A stretch of 64,000 nucleotides of DNA. Origin: Ulva prolifera (taxonomy: Eukaryota; Chlorophyta; Ulvophyceae; Ulvales; Ulvaceae). Below are positions 34,278 to 46,400 of this stretch, one piece after another. Numbering within the stretch: position 1 is the stretch's first letter; each line of letters begins with the position of its first letter. The notes under the pieces were generated by a model. It had not been told where the DNA came from, made no database searches, and saw only the letters and a program-made list of their open reading frames with translations. A program made the position numbers and the translations under genes. Where the stretch lies: positions 2,662,022 through 2,726,021 of the forward strand of contig CM041202.1 in NCBI GenBank assembly GCA_023078555.1, read 5' to 3'.

Positions 34278-37200
34278 TCAGCGGAAGCCGGAGCGCTTGA
34301 GGGTGAGGCGCACGCTGCTGATACTCTTCTCGGCGGCCGCGAGGTCGCGCTCCACGGCGGCCTTGCGCTGCCGCTGCTGCAGAGTGCGGCCGCCGTGGGG
34401 GGGCATCTTGTCGTACTCCGCCTGCAGCGCGTCGCGCCGCTTGTTCAGCCCGAGCAGCTCCGCCTCCAGCTCCTGCTGCTCCCTGCATGCCGCACGCACC
34501 GCCGTTGCACAGCAGCACTCCCACAAACGCTGTCAGAGGTGCTATACAATTCCCGGGGAATTGCATGCGTTGGATCTTCAGTGAGACCATCCGCCTGCGG
34601 GTGTGCATTCGACGCCAACTTTGGCCCCTGACCAAGCCCCATTTTTTAGAGCCACAGGCCATGATTTTCACACAATTGTTTCGAGCTCACAACGGCGATG
34701 TGGAACAGAAGTAGCAGCTGCGAGATGAGTGCCCTGACAGCGCCTCACACGCCCTCAACCTACGGCGCTTGACAGCAGCAGTCGGGTAGTTCACCGTGCA
34801 CCCTGCTCGTCACAGTTGCACCTATCTGGCTGCTGGCCTAGTGGCGCCAGAGGCACGAACACGCCCCCAGGACACCTGCTATAGCGATGGGACTCTTGCA
34901 TATGCGCGCCAGCGAGCGGCAGCGCCACGGAACACACCTCACGGATAGAGTCTGCGGCGGCGAGGCGCTCGCGCGGCCGCTCCGGTCCGCGTCCCCCTGT
35001 GTGACCGGGCCGTCGGCGGCGTAGCTGTCCCCGGTGCGGAGCAGCGCGACGACGGCGCCGCCGCCGCCGCGTGAGCGGACCCCGCCGCGGCCCCCCTCGT
35101 CTGGAAAGTCCATCATGGACTGCGACGTCAGCTTCAGGCGATCGCCACTGCACACAGCGCACACGTCGGACGTTTGCTATCCAAATCATTTGCCTGTTGA
35201 CAATGCCCCGCACTTCAAGCAGGGCCCTGCTGCCGCATGCACCCCCTACAACAGGAATTATCGCATCACTCGGCAGTGCTGTCGGCACTGTGACCAGCAC
35301 CGCATCGGCAATGCTGGGCAGGCTGGCTGGTGCGCCTAACCGGCAATTTCTGTCGCCGTCAATTTGCCGGCATGTAGCAGCTATAATCAGGCAGGGCATG
35401 CATGCACTGCGACCCAGCGGGGTGCAGAGACGGCGGCCGCGCACCGGTCTCGGAGCGCGGGTGGCAGCGGCGCGGACGTCGAGTCGTGGTCGCCGCCGGC
35501 GTTCAGCCAGCCCCCGAGCGCGCCGCGGGGGGACAGCCGCCCCACCCACCCCGCGTACCCCTGCTCCATGTCGTTGCCCCCCTTCGGCTCCAGGGGGGCC
35601 TGCGGCAGCGCCGGCGTGGTGTGCAGGTGCGCCCGCGCGTTGTGGCGCATGCCCCCCCTGCCACCGTCGCCGCCGCCGCCGCGGTTCGCGAGCATGAGGG
35701 ATGACAGCTGCATCTCGAGGTCGCGGAGGTCGGCGTCGCGTGAGCGCAGGGCGGCCTGCGCGTGCGCCGCCTCAGCCGCCGCGTCGCGCGCCCGCCGCAT
35801 CGCCTCCGCCGCCTGCTCCCGCAGCTCTGCACCCGCCAGCACATCGCACTGCAGCATCTGGAAGTGCCGGCGGGTATTTGAATCTAGCATGCATGCATAT
35901 GTGGCTACAGGTGCGCGGGGCGCTGAACGCGAGGTGCCCACCTTTGGCCTCGGCACGGGTGCACTGCAGAGTGGCGGTGGCGTCGTCGCGCGCCTGTGCG
36001 GCCGCCTCCCCGTCCTGCCGCACGCTCATCAGCATGCGTGCCATCTGCTCGTTGTCAGCCTCCAGCTCCTACACTGCCGCCGCCACCGTCATGCAAATGC
36101 CCACGGCTGCTGCCTGTCGATGTGCCGCCTGGTGGCAACGCAGCCCCGCTTGGACCACAAGCTGCATGGTGCAGCTGGCCAAAACCGAGCGCAGCATGTT
36201 CATGCGCAGCATGAGACCGCAGTCCAGTTCATGCGCGCATGCACTCTCGCATGCATGGCCGCACCTGGTTCTTGGAGAGCAGGGCCTTGAGGTCGCCAAG
36301 CATCTCCTCGCTGCGCTGCAGAGCCGCGTCGCGTTCCTGCGCGATCGCATCACGCTCCTGCAGCGCCGCGTCGCGCTCGTGCCGCAGCTGCTCCGCCGCG
36401 CCGTGCAGGTGCTGCCCGTGCGACTCCATGCGCTCCGCGTGCTCCGCCGCCTGCACGGCTCCGGCCCGCTCACGTGAGGCACGCGCTGTGGTGCGAGGGC
36501 GTGCGCCGCACGCTGTGAGTCGGCGAACATCTGTTGCCCCCACCGCACGCCCAGCTCCACTGAGCAGCAGTGACTGTGACCCTCTACCGAAAACCCAGCA
36601 AAATTTCCTCTTCCTGCCGGACACCGTTAGTCCCAGCGCGGCACGCGGCACGTTGCCGTGGACCTCTGCAATGGCGATCCACCCGGCAGCATTGCACCCA
36701 CAGCCTGCAATACTAGCATGGCCACCATGCCACGGCCAGCCGCAGTCATGTATACGTGCCTGATGACGGCACCACGTCAGCGGATCCCGACACAAATAGC
36801 ACGCCAACAGCACAGCGGGCTCTCAAAGCAAGGGAGACAGCAGTGGCGGGGGCGGCGCACCGAGTACTCCGTGTCATGCAGCGCGCTCTGCAGGCGCTGC
36901 AGCTGCTCGTGTAGGCCGTCGCGGTCCCGCGCCGCCTCCGCGGCGGCCGCCTCCGCGCCGCGCAGCGCCGCGTCGCGTTCCACGAGCAGCCCGCTCAGGC
37001 GGTCGTGCTCGCGCCGCATGCCCTGCAGGTCGGCGGCCGCCGCGCGGCCCTCCTCCAGCGCGCCGCTGAGCTGTGCGGTGGCCGCCTCGGCGCGCTCCCC
37101 GCTGTGCTGCAGCTGCCGTGTGGCCTCCTGGAGCTGCAGGGCCAGGCAGAGCGGTCGGGGGGCCCCTGACCCACGCACATGGTCTCACACGCACATGCTC

Positions 37201-38466
37201 ACGCAGCGGTGTGTCCACGCCATGGCTTGTACGCCTCTAGAAGAGGCCAGGTGTGGCGCCAGATGGGCACTATGAAAGGGTGGGGGTTGGGGGCGCCTGG
37301 GCGTGTCGGCCAGTTTGAGTGTCAGATACACATGCAGGTCAGGCAGGAGGTGCATTGCAGCAATCAATCAGGTTCCGTGTGGGCCTGGACCATACGCCTT
37401 ACACATGGCTGCTGTCTTCTGCTAGCATCATAGTAATCACAGGCAGGAGTTGCATATGCATGGCAAACACACGCTGATCTGGCTGATCTGGATGATGGCC
37501 CATACCCGAAGGGACATGGATGAGGAGCCCAGCTGGCAGAACGATGGAGAATGGCAGCACAATCCTCTATTTGTGGTTGATTGGAGCAGCACTGACCCAG
37601 CACTGCAGTCTGAAGCCAAGATGGCAGCAGCATCCAGCCGGGTGTGGCTGATATGACAGGAGGCAGCTGTGCATGACAGATGCATGCACGATGGGCCATG
37701 TGTCCCTGCCACATCCCACATGGTCCAGAATGGCAGGGCTCAGCATTGACTGTCCCTGCCAATGACAAGGCATGTTGAAGGTGCCTGCAGCAGAAGCAAG
37801 TTGAGGCCAGAGTAATGGGCACACCTGAGCCTGAAGGCCATGGCAGTGCTTCTCAAGGTGCCGTAGCTGGCTCTCAATGTGAGCTGTGTATGGTGATGCA
37901 GAATTGGGACGGCTGGGGGCTTCGTGGCCGATTGTCGGTCGCATGGAAATGCTGCGCCTGAGTTGAGTGGGAGTACGAGGTGAGCGACTGCCTCTGTCCA
38001 TGTCAAACACCTCCTTGAGGGAGTCGGCATTTGAAAAGGAAGGGAATTTGTCATCCCGGGCTGCCACCCTTCTCGACTGTAGTGCATCAATGGCCGGTGA
38101 TGCACATCGCTGCTGGGGTGGGCATGTCACCTCAGCCTGGGCTGGTGAGGTGTGCGGCCGTGGTGTGAGCACAAAATCACTCCTCATTGCTGGGGGCGAC
38201 TCTGGCTTGGCGCTTGCGGATCGACACGGGAACGCTAAGATTTTGCCTCCAGCGACTCCGTGTGAGTTTGGCCATGAGGGCGAAAGACTGTTGCATCTGA
38301 TCGCTTGGACAGGCTTGGTTGGCTTGCTGTGTTGCTGGTCGTGATTATCTGCGTCCGAATCATGTCCCAGCTGTGGATCACTGATATCAAACAGATCCCT
38401 GTATAGTTCAAAACCTTTCGTGAGTGTTGAGAATGCTGTAAACGCTGCAATTCTGGGACCTGTCAT
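34278..38466 (-). CDS. Ala/Glu-rich coiled-coil protein, centrosome/cilium-like, unassigned
   Basis: Exon 1 from ATG 38466 to a GTGTGC donor near 37826 encodes about 210 residues with a Ser/Pro/Arg-rich unstructured region (RSPRTPTQLRRSISMRPTIG) and ends HIESQLRHLEKHCHGLQAQ. Several GC-rich coiled-coil exons follow: about 37140-36866 (RREHDRLSGLLVERDAALRG), about 36470-36268 (AERMESHGQHLHGAAEQLRH, DAALQERDAIAQERDAALQR), 36072-35942 (ELEADNEQMARMLMSV), about 35860-35430 with a Gly/Pro-rich part, about 35150-34940, and the last 34490-34278 (ELEAELLGLNKRRDALQAEY, GGRTLQQRQRKAAVERDLAA). The C-terminal 'EY.KMP..GRT..QR.RK..' segment resembles ends of centrosomal and ciliary coiled-coil proteins, but I cannot name the family. 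Roles in cilia or centrioles are a guess. Confidence 0.65.
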
Positions 38467-39799
38467 GTCCGATGTTGGACATCAAGTCATCAACCCCTGC
38501 AATTCCCGATGACTGCTACATACCTGAATATCTCACAGTCTGTGACCGACACAAACCTTCTGGTGCAAGGCAGCTCGTCGCTGACATCGCCAGACGTCAT
38601 GTCAGTGAAGGCGGGTTGCGCGACAACGACGTCAGCCCAGGTGCGCTGCAGTGAAACCAATGGGACGGCAGTCAAAGTTCACGTGTTAACTCTCACATGC
38701 TTACAAACAATTGCTGCGTTGAGCATTTCGGCCGTCTGGGCACAGAGCGCCGATGTGCCCGATGCGTAAATCAGGAAGAGTGAATTCACTACAGACGCAC
38801 TCGCACGGTCGTTCGACAATCTGAGTGTACCAGGCGAAAAGTTACTGGTGATATAATATGGTATAGCGTTCTATTTTATGGACAATTACACTGCGTTGTG
38901 ATGCTGCGTCACGTTAAGCTTGAACACCGGCATGCATGGCGATGGCGATGCACGTTGGTCAGGGCCCGCTGGTCATTGTCGCGCACATGTCGGTAGAAAC
39001 AATTCCAGAAATCGTCACGAAAATAATAGGAAGCAGTTGCATTGCGCGTTCGGCACCGATTGCTTGTGCACGCATTTCACAAGCCCATGTGCAGATGTAA
39101 TCGGGGCATCACTCATGAACGAGGCCTACGAGATGCATTGACTGCCCATGATCATGAACTGCAAGAGCTTCGCATGCGACCCAGTGTCCCGCCTGTTGTA
39201 CACTGCATGTTTGCGTCAAGTCATCATCTCCAGCGATGATCAGCCGATCGCGGGAATTTGCTATCTCGAGAAAGGCATGGCCAACACAGGAAAACGAGAG
39301 CGCAAAAGCGCTTCTGCAGAGAGGTCTATGCGCGTGTGCGTACAGAGAAGTTGCTCTTAAGCTGACAGGTTGCCTGGATCACAGAGAATCCAGAACACGT
39401 GGCCTTGCGCATGCAGCAGGGCAGCAAAGCATGGTCGTGGCCCAGATCTATGGTCGATTTGCAAGCCAATTGCGGCCGATTCTTGACGCGAGCATGCAAC
39501 GATGCACAGGCGTACTCATCATCGCACCCGATGGACCAGTTCAGTCCCGTTCTCGCAAGAACTTGTCGCGTCTTCGACAGCACGTGCATGAGCAGATGAG
39601 TCGCACAAGAATTGCCTTCATGTGGCTAGGGGGTGCTACATACACAGATTTTGCCCACATGCTCGGTGCACTGCTCGCGCAGCTGTACCGCTGGACGATT
39701 CTTGAAATTGGTCAAGAGAGCAGCTTCCTTTGTGACTGTTTGTGACTGCTTGCTTCCACCTCATCACAGATTTCAGTGTCCCTTAGCTGTTGTGTTATC
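38467..39799 (+). CDS. Possible unassigned plus-strand gene between the coiled-coil gene and TROL
   Basis: Protein-like pieces on the plus strand: from ATG 38509 MTATYLNISQSVTDTNLLVQ... to a GTGCGC donor at 38641; about 39095-39205 RGLRDALTAHDHELQELRMR; and about 39235-39367 MISRSREFAISRKAWPTQEN, ending KALLQRG...VALKLTG. The splice signs fit the local style, but I could not chain the phases and know no family for them. These could also be 5' untranslated or targeting exons of TROL. ATG 38509 lies 43 bases from the divergent coiled-coil start at 38466. Confidence 0.3.
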
Positions 39800-42711
39800 A
39801 TGCGCACGTCTGCACAAAAGCGCTGCCAATGTGGGACATTGCCGCGAATGTGTGCGACGCGAGCACAGCAAGAGCGGCGTGCAGGTATTCAAGCTGCTGT
39901 CTTGGGCTTGCCGCTGCTGGTAGTGCAGAGAGCTCTTGCAGATGTCCCCAGTCTGGAATCTCTCCAAGGCATGTCTTATGAATCCGCCATCGCTCCCAAA
40001 GGCGCAGTGAAAGTTGCTGCAGCGGCAAGCGAATCTGTCTCTCAGCTAGATGCGGCAAGTGGCCAAGATGTCACGCCTTTGCTGGCAGGGCTGGCTGTCG
40101 GAATAGCCATTGCGGGCGGGGCTATCGCCTATTTCGCCAAGCCAAGTGGCCCTCGCATCCAGGTATGACCAACTTTCGCCATAGTATATACTTTCATGAA
40201 GCAGCAATTGGTGCCACCGCAAATGTGCACCATCTCTGCGCGTGGATAGCCAGCCAAGCAACACTGGCGAACACTGCTGGCTTCAGGGATGTCATGCAAA
40301 ATGCGAGAGCTACCAAACACCCGTTTCATTGAATGTCAAATTCAACTGACACGCCCCGCGTCACAGATTCCTGATGTCCCGGTGCCCATGGCGAGGGAGC
40401 AGCTCGTGGCCAGCGCGCGTCGCAGCTTTTGCATACCCAAACAGCCAGTACCAGATGGCATACAGTACACAGCGCGCAGCAAATGCTGTTACGCACCCGC
40501 GTCAGACAGTGCACTGTTCACAAGCGCGCGAGGGGCCGTAAGAATAATGGCGAGCAAATGCAGCAGCGGGGTTTGCAGAGTGCTGGTCGGCGAGTACACG
40601 CTAAATGTCTCATGCTTGCCAGCCCAGCAGCTGCGGCCTCTTATCCCACGTGCATGCTGCAGACCATTTCATGCCAGGGCGCGCTGAAGCTGCTGGAAGA
40701 TGTCCCCGAGGCTCAGCTGATCGACATCCGCCCAAAGGAGGACCTCAGGAGCACAGGCTCCCCAGACCTCAGGACCGTCAATAAGTCACCAATAAACGTG
40801 GCATACAAGCCCAAAGTCGAGCCCACCGACTCTGGCTCCCAGATATCCACCATCACGATTGGCTGGGCTGAACGCCTGTGCAGAAATGGCAAGGTGCGAA
40901 CTGCAACTGCGGCAAGCAGCCTCCGTGACCAGGGAGCACTGCACGTCCGGGACAGCTACAATTCCATCCAGTTCCGTCCAATTCCATCCAATTCCATCCT
41001 CCCAGACCATGTCTGAACACTACTGCGAGCCTTGCACACTATCAGCTTTGTCCAGCTTTACTCCTAGGCGCCCAGCACCCCAGTACCCTCTGCACTCCGT
41101 ACGCAAGTCACCACATGCATCAGTGTCGGCCACTGCGGCCCCTCGCCACCATGCGCAGCCGCTACCAGCTGACCCGGCGCCGCAACCGGCTCACAACAGC
41201 CGCATGCGCCATATGCTCGCGAGCAAGCCAACCACACAGGCAGCGGCACACAACAGCGCTCATGCAGGTGGGGCAGGAGCTGCCGGTGGTCCTCCTGGAC
41301 ACAGACGGCACGGCGGCGGGGCGCGCGGCGCGCGATCTCGCGGCCGCGGCGCCCGAGCGCCCGGTGCTGTACATCATCAGCGGCGGCGCCTCTGCGTGGC
41401 TCGCGCAGGAGCTGCCCTGGAAGGAGCCCCTCAAGCTGAGCCTCAACCTCGACACGCTGAAGGCCATCGACATCTCCGGCGTCGCCAAGGGTGCGGCGCT
41501 GCTGCGTGCTGCGTGCTGCGGGTGCCCTCGGGCTGTGTTTGTTCTGTACAGCGAGGGCCAGTGTGACGCCGCTTCATCAGAGATTCCTGGGATTGGTTGG
41601 TTTGAGCCCTGTTACTCTTTTGTAGCAGCTATCGAGACGTGCCGGCTCGACTGCATGCTCTATGTGGCACTGCATTGGCCACGTGCTGCGTGCTGCGGGT
41701 GCCCCCCCGGCTCCGTCCTCAAGTGCTGTGATCCCCTGTGTCGGAGGTGATCCCGCCCTCGCACGCGCTCACACGCGCTCCGCTCATGCAGGTACGGAGA
41801 AGCTGGTGGAGAAATACAAGGAGAACCCGACGCTGGTGAACGGCGGCATCGCGGCCGTCGCGGTCGCGGGCGCCTCCGTGTTCCTCCTCACCGAAGTCGA
41901 GGCCATCCTGCAGGTGCCCCCCCCCCCCCCCCCCCCCCCCCCGCACTGCAAATGCATGGACACATTCAGTCACCTATGTGTAAGGTGGAGGTGGCAACCC
42001 GGCCGCCAAGGAGGTGCGATAAGCATGTTGGAGTGGGGAGTTGCAGTGCGCCTTTGCAACGGGCTGCTGCGCCGAATATCGCAGTGTGATGATCACACAA
42101 AGGGCCGCGGCAGGGCGGTGGCGCAGCAAAGGGCGGTGGCGCGCCAGCTGTGACCAGAACAATTGGACCGATTTCAGAGCTATGGGCTGGCTGGACGAGC
42201 GCGTGCGGTGCAGGTCGTCGGCGTGGTGTTTGCGCTGCAGTTCCTCGGCAAGCGCCTCCTCTTCGCGGAGGACCGCGCGCAGACCTTCCGGGACCTCAAG
42301 CTGCTGCTCACTGAGAAGATCGCGGCCGGCCAGGCCGGCGACGACCTCAAGCGCCTCGCGGAGAAGGTCCTCGACGCGGCCTCGGCTGAGGACGTCACCG
42401 ACCGCGCCGCCGCAACGCAGCGTGCAGCGCCGCCACCCCCGGCCGCCGGCTCCGCCGGAGCAGCCGGCGGCCAGGAGTCTGCGGCTGCGTGGATTGAGGC
42501 GTGGCGGAGCAAGCAGGGCGATGCTGCTGACGAGCAGCCAGCGGACGACGGCGGCGCGACGAGCGGCGGTGCAGAGGCGGAGGCGTGGATTGAGGCGTGG
42601 AAGGAGAAGGAACGGGAGGCGGCGGAGAATGGAGCCGGGGCCGGGGGCGAGCCGGAAAACGTGGCGGCTGCTCGGGCGTGGATTGAGGAGTACAAGGCGC
42701 GACAGGGGTGA
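39800..42711 (+). CDS. TROL: Thylakoid rhodanese-like protein TROL (STR4), membrane anchor of FNR
   Basis: In plants TROL tethers ferredoxin-NADP+ reductase to thylakoids. Five exons join exactly: 39800-40162, 40663-40893, 41268-41490, 41792-41913, 42214-42711; 478 residues. Order seen: a short Arg/Cys-containing transit-like start; VQRALADVPSLESLQGMSYE; membrane helix LLAGLAVGIAIAGGAIAYFA; a rhodanese fold with LLEDVPEAQLIDIRPKEDLR, VLLDTDGTAAGRAARDL and VLYIISGGASAWLAQELPW; second helix GGIAAVAVAGASVFLLTEVE ending AILQ; then VVGVVFALQFLGKRLLFAED, the strongest family signature. The usual rhodanese catalytic Cys position lies in VLLDTDG, with no Cys, as in plant TROL. The plant Pro-rich FNR-binding tail is absent; instead the C-terminus has three AWIE repeats. 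Exon 1 is moderate GC, exons 3-5 GC-rich. An additional upstream transit-peptide exon is possible. Confidence 0.87.
41503..41707. repeat. Direct repeat of about 21 bases within a TROL intron
   Basis: CGTGCTGCGTGCTGCGGGTG followed by CC occurs near 41504-41525 and again near 41684-41705, itself made of CGTGCTG units. Confidence 0.75.
41917..41942 (+). repeat. Poly-C tract, 26 bases, directly after a TROL splice donor
   Basis: Exon 4 ends at 41913; the intron starts GTG and is followed at once by 26 C. Confidence 0.95.
42481..42708 (+). repeat. Three AWIE repeats in the C-terminus of TROL
   Basis: AAAWIEAWRSKQGD (from about 42481), EAWIEAWKEKERE (from about 42580) and RAWIEEYKARQG (from about 42673). 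The underlying GCGTGGATTGAGG recurs exactly three times. Confidence 0.9.
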
Positions 42712-43423
42712 GGTGTTGTTGTGGGTGCGCGGTGATGTGGAGTAGGGGGTAGCAAGGCAGGAATCCCGATGTGAGGGACGAGTCCGGGCGTGGCGGGTTC
42801 GGCATGGCGTGCGCGAGTCGAGTCGGCGTGCCGTGCCCATCGGCGCCAAAACGGAGGAGCATGTGCACTGTGAAGGAGGGCTGTGTAAGAGGACGCCTTC
42901 CTCAGGTTGTTGGAGGTCCCAGTGTACAACACATGAGAACTTGGCCGCCTCCAATGCATGACCGATCTGTGCGTGCTGCGCCAACACCATGTGTGGCGGC
43001 GTGGCTGTACTGTGTGGTGTGTGTCGCGATTGGATGACACAGGTGGCAGAAGCTTCCATAATTCAGTCCTGCTAGCAGCTGTGGCAGGTTCAGGCAGGGA
43101 CGGACGCCGTCGTGTCAGAGTAAATGTTCATCAATGACACACATGTGGCCAGATGACATGTAGCCATTGAGCTTTGGCTGTGACACTGCTATTGCTTCTG
43201 CCACACAAACCTTAGTCTCAGCTGTGGCATTGGTGTGTTGGACTGCACTGGTGGTTGTGTTATTGCACTGCTTGCTGGTGTTCTCCTGCTGCCGGCCTCG
43301 CCGCCTTCTTCTTTGTGACACAACTTTTGTCACAGCATGATCACCTAAGCTGCTGGTCCTCAACACTGCAAGCGGCACGCATCAACCTTGAAGGCTTCTG
43401 GTGTGTTGTCACTACGGCAAGCA
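42712..43423. other. Convergent 3' flanks of TROL and the disordered-protein gene
   Basis: About 700 bases between facing stop codons. No gene supported. Confidence 0.45.
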
Positions 43424-46400
43424 CTACATTGACATGCAATTGAGCTGCCTCGGATCTGCCAATGCCTGCTCCTTCTTGAAGGGCAGGCCTGTCAGACACA
43501 ACTCTGCCAGCTGCATGAAAGAACGAAACAACCGTTGAGGACGACCATGTCCATCTTCGACTTCTTCATGTTCGGTGTACAACCGCCAGGCAGGGGTCAA
43601 ACTGATCACAGCACCACTCACTGCTGTTGAGGGTCGATTGATACTGCTAACCAAATGAGTTAACCCATGTGACAGAGAAGGAGGCCTGGTGTCCAATGCT
43701 CTGTTCATGTTGGCGATGGCATGCATGTACGCCACTGCAGGTCTGGACACATAGTCAATATTGGTAGGCTTCAGTGCATTTGACATCAAAGCAAGCGATC
43801 CATCCACGTCACAGGTACCTGACAGAGCAGTGTTTATATTGCCATGTCTAGCAAACAAAACCCCCTACTTCCTCCAAACAGCACTCTCCACAGCCCAACA
43901 ATGCCTGGTATGTGTGGCTTCACCGCCCCTGCACATGCAGTGGGTCCACATTCCGACCGAGTGTCTTCAGCCATGGCAAAGCTCATTCCGGGTCCTGTCA
44001 TCAGCAGTCTGTCCCCGCAACGTCACCACAGCACACAACAACCTTGGCAAAAGTCTTCAGATTCACATCAACTGCCGCACTCACCGGTGGCATGCCCCTG
44101 TGCAGCCGGCCAACACCCTGTGCAGATCGAGTGTGGCTCACGTGGCCACAGGGGCAGTCTGTCCACATGCAGCCCTGCCGTGGAATTCCGCACAGCATCC
44201 ATCGCTTGGCAACACGCAGAAAAAGCTGCCGCTGGAACATAGCGCTGTGATGCAGCGCCCTTCACTAAAGCCCATCGTCGCAGCGCATGCAATTCACACG
44301 GGTCTGCGTCATTCTGAGGCTACCACAGCTGCTTCAGGCTGCCTTCCGCCTCCCGCACAGCACTCGAGATCATCTCGAGAGCGCCACTGATGCTCTCTAC
44401 ACGCGCAGCGGGGTTCCGGCCACGCGCCGACGTCTCTCCCGCCGCACCCTCCGAGCGCGCCCGCCGCGCCTGTGCCACCCTCAGGTGCTCCTGGTACCGT
44501 TCTGGAGGCGACGCGGCACACAACGACGCGACGGCAGCGGCCGGCAGCGGTGGCGCGCCCGGGGCGCCCTTGAAGAGCATGCTCCCAACTGCCGACCCGC
44601 AAGCGTGCTGCGCGTGCTGCAACGCCCCAGCACGGCCAAACCTCGCCACCGGCTTTGCGGCGTGGCGGCTCTGGTGGCCGTATGCACGCATGTGCCCAGA
44701 CGCAGGCTGCGCCTTGCCCGAGCGGTTGCCCGCGCTCACGCCGCCACTATCCTGTGTCCCGTGGGGGTTGAGAATCCCGATCCAGCCGCGGTGGGCGCGC
44801 ATGTGCACAATGTCTGTCTCAGGGTCCGCCGGCGGCCGGTGGCGGAGGCTGCGTGCCCGCATCGCAGAGCGCTCGCCAGCGGGAGGCATAGAGTGGCTTT
44901 GGTGCAGCCTGCTGCGCGGCGGAGATGGCGCCACCTCTTGCGCCCGCGGCGTCTGCAGGTGCGCTGCTTGTGGCGGAGCCGCAGGCACGCTGGCACCGGG
45001 CCGACTCGATTCTGCACTCGCTGGAGCGCGCACAGGGGGAGCCGGCGTCGCAAACGGCAGGACCATCGAGCGCGGCTGCTCCCCGCGTTGCGCACTTGCC
45101 TGCAAGAGTGGATGCGCTTGTGCGTCACCGCTTCTACATCCAGCCCGTGCAGTGCAGTGCTGCTTTCATCACGTTCATCAATTAGAACAGCGTTCGAGGT
45201 GAGAGAGTGCTGAGGGCTGGCGCCGTCCTGAGCGCCGGTGTCCGACGGCGCTGCCACTCAGGTGCACACTACGCGATCATGGTATCCGCTCGATAGCAAG
45301 TGGCTGTTACCGGTAGCTGAGCAACGGCGTTCATACAGCACCTGTGGGTTCAACGCACAAGCAGGATCACCATACAATCCCTGCCGGATGTGGCAATGCC
45401 CCCTTGGACGTGGGTTCGGTCCGTGTTCGTGCACCACTCACCTCCTTAGCCAATGCATCCTTCCAGGTGCACACCGACATGAGATGCATGCATCCACATG
45501 CGTCAGCAAGGCGGTGCACTGGCTTCGTAAGGTAGGTGGGGCGCACCGTTACACCGTGGGCACCAGCAGCGCTTGCCGGGCCGCAGCTGCCATCGCTTGC
45601 AGGCCGCCCATGCCCGCTCACAGACAAACAGACACCACCAGCATTGTCCGCCCGCTGCCACACGTCCGTGGTGCTGCAAGGCTGCACCACGCCCCGGTCC
45701 ACATCGCTCGAGCTCGCTCGCACCACATCATAATCCGGCACGGCCGCTCCTGTCTCGGTAGGCTGCACCTCACCCCAGCCCCTGCTGCCTGCTGCCTTTG
45801 GAGCTGCGGCGATCCGAAGGTGCTCATCTCCTTGGCGTAGGCGGAGCTGGACTATCCGGAGCGCGTCCGCGTCTGCGTCCGCCTCCCGATCAGCAGGCGC
45901 ACGGGGCCGTGTGAAAGCTGCCTCCTCCGTTGCAAAGCCGGCCGCAAGGCTGCACACGCCGAAGCCACCCTGCAGGCCGTCGCGCGCCGCACGCACCAGT
46001 GATTCCACGCCGCCGCGCGCAGCCGCGGCCACGTCATCGAGCCTCCCCCCGCTCGGCCAGCTCCTCCGTGCCGCGGCTAATGGCGGCACCGGGTCTGGCC
46101 CACCCAGCGCCTCGCCATGAAGCTCCAGCCCCTTCAGCGATCGCTGCAGCCCACGGCCGACGTGGGCTGTGCTGCCGGAACTTTGCCCCGTGCCAAGCCC
46201 CGCCGCAGCGTCTGAGGTGCCCGCCTGAGCGCTGGCCGTAGCCGCGGGGCCACGCATGAGTGTGCCCGCACGCGGCGTGCTGGCCCTCGGCGGCGCAGCT
46301 GTGACGGCCGGGGCGTGTGCCACAGCGACGACGCTACTGCAGTGCTGCTGTGGCCCAGTCGGAGGGCGCTTCGGCCGCTCCTCAGCACGGTCGACTGCAG

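Noticed and set aside
39236-39745. 170-codon plus-strand frame as one complete gene
   Set aside because: Only the first part looks like protein; the rest crosses probable splice sites and is of random composition.
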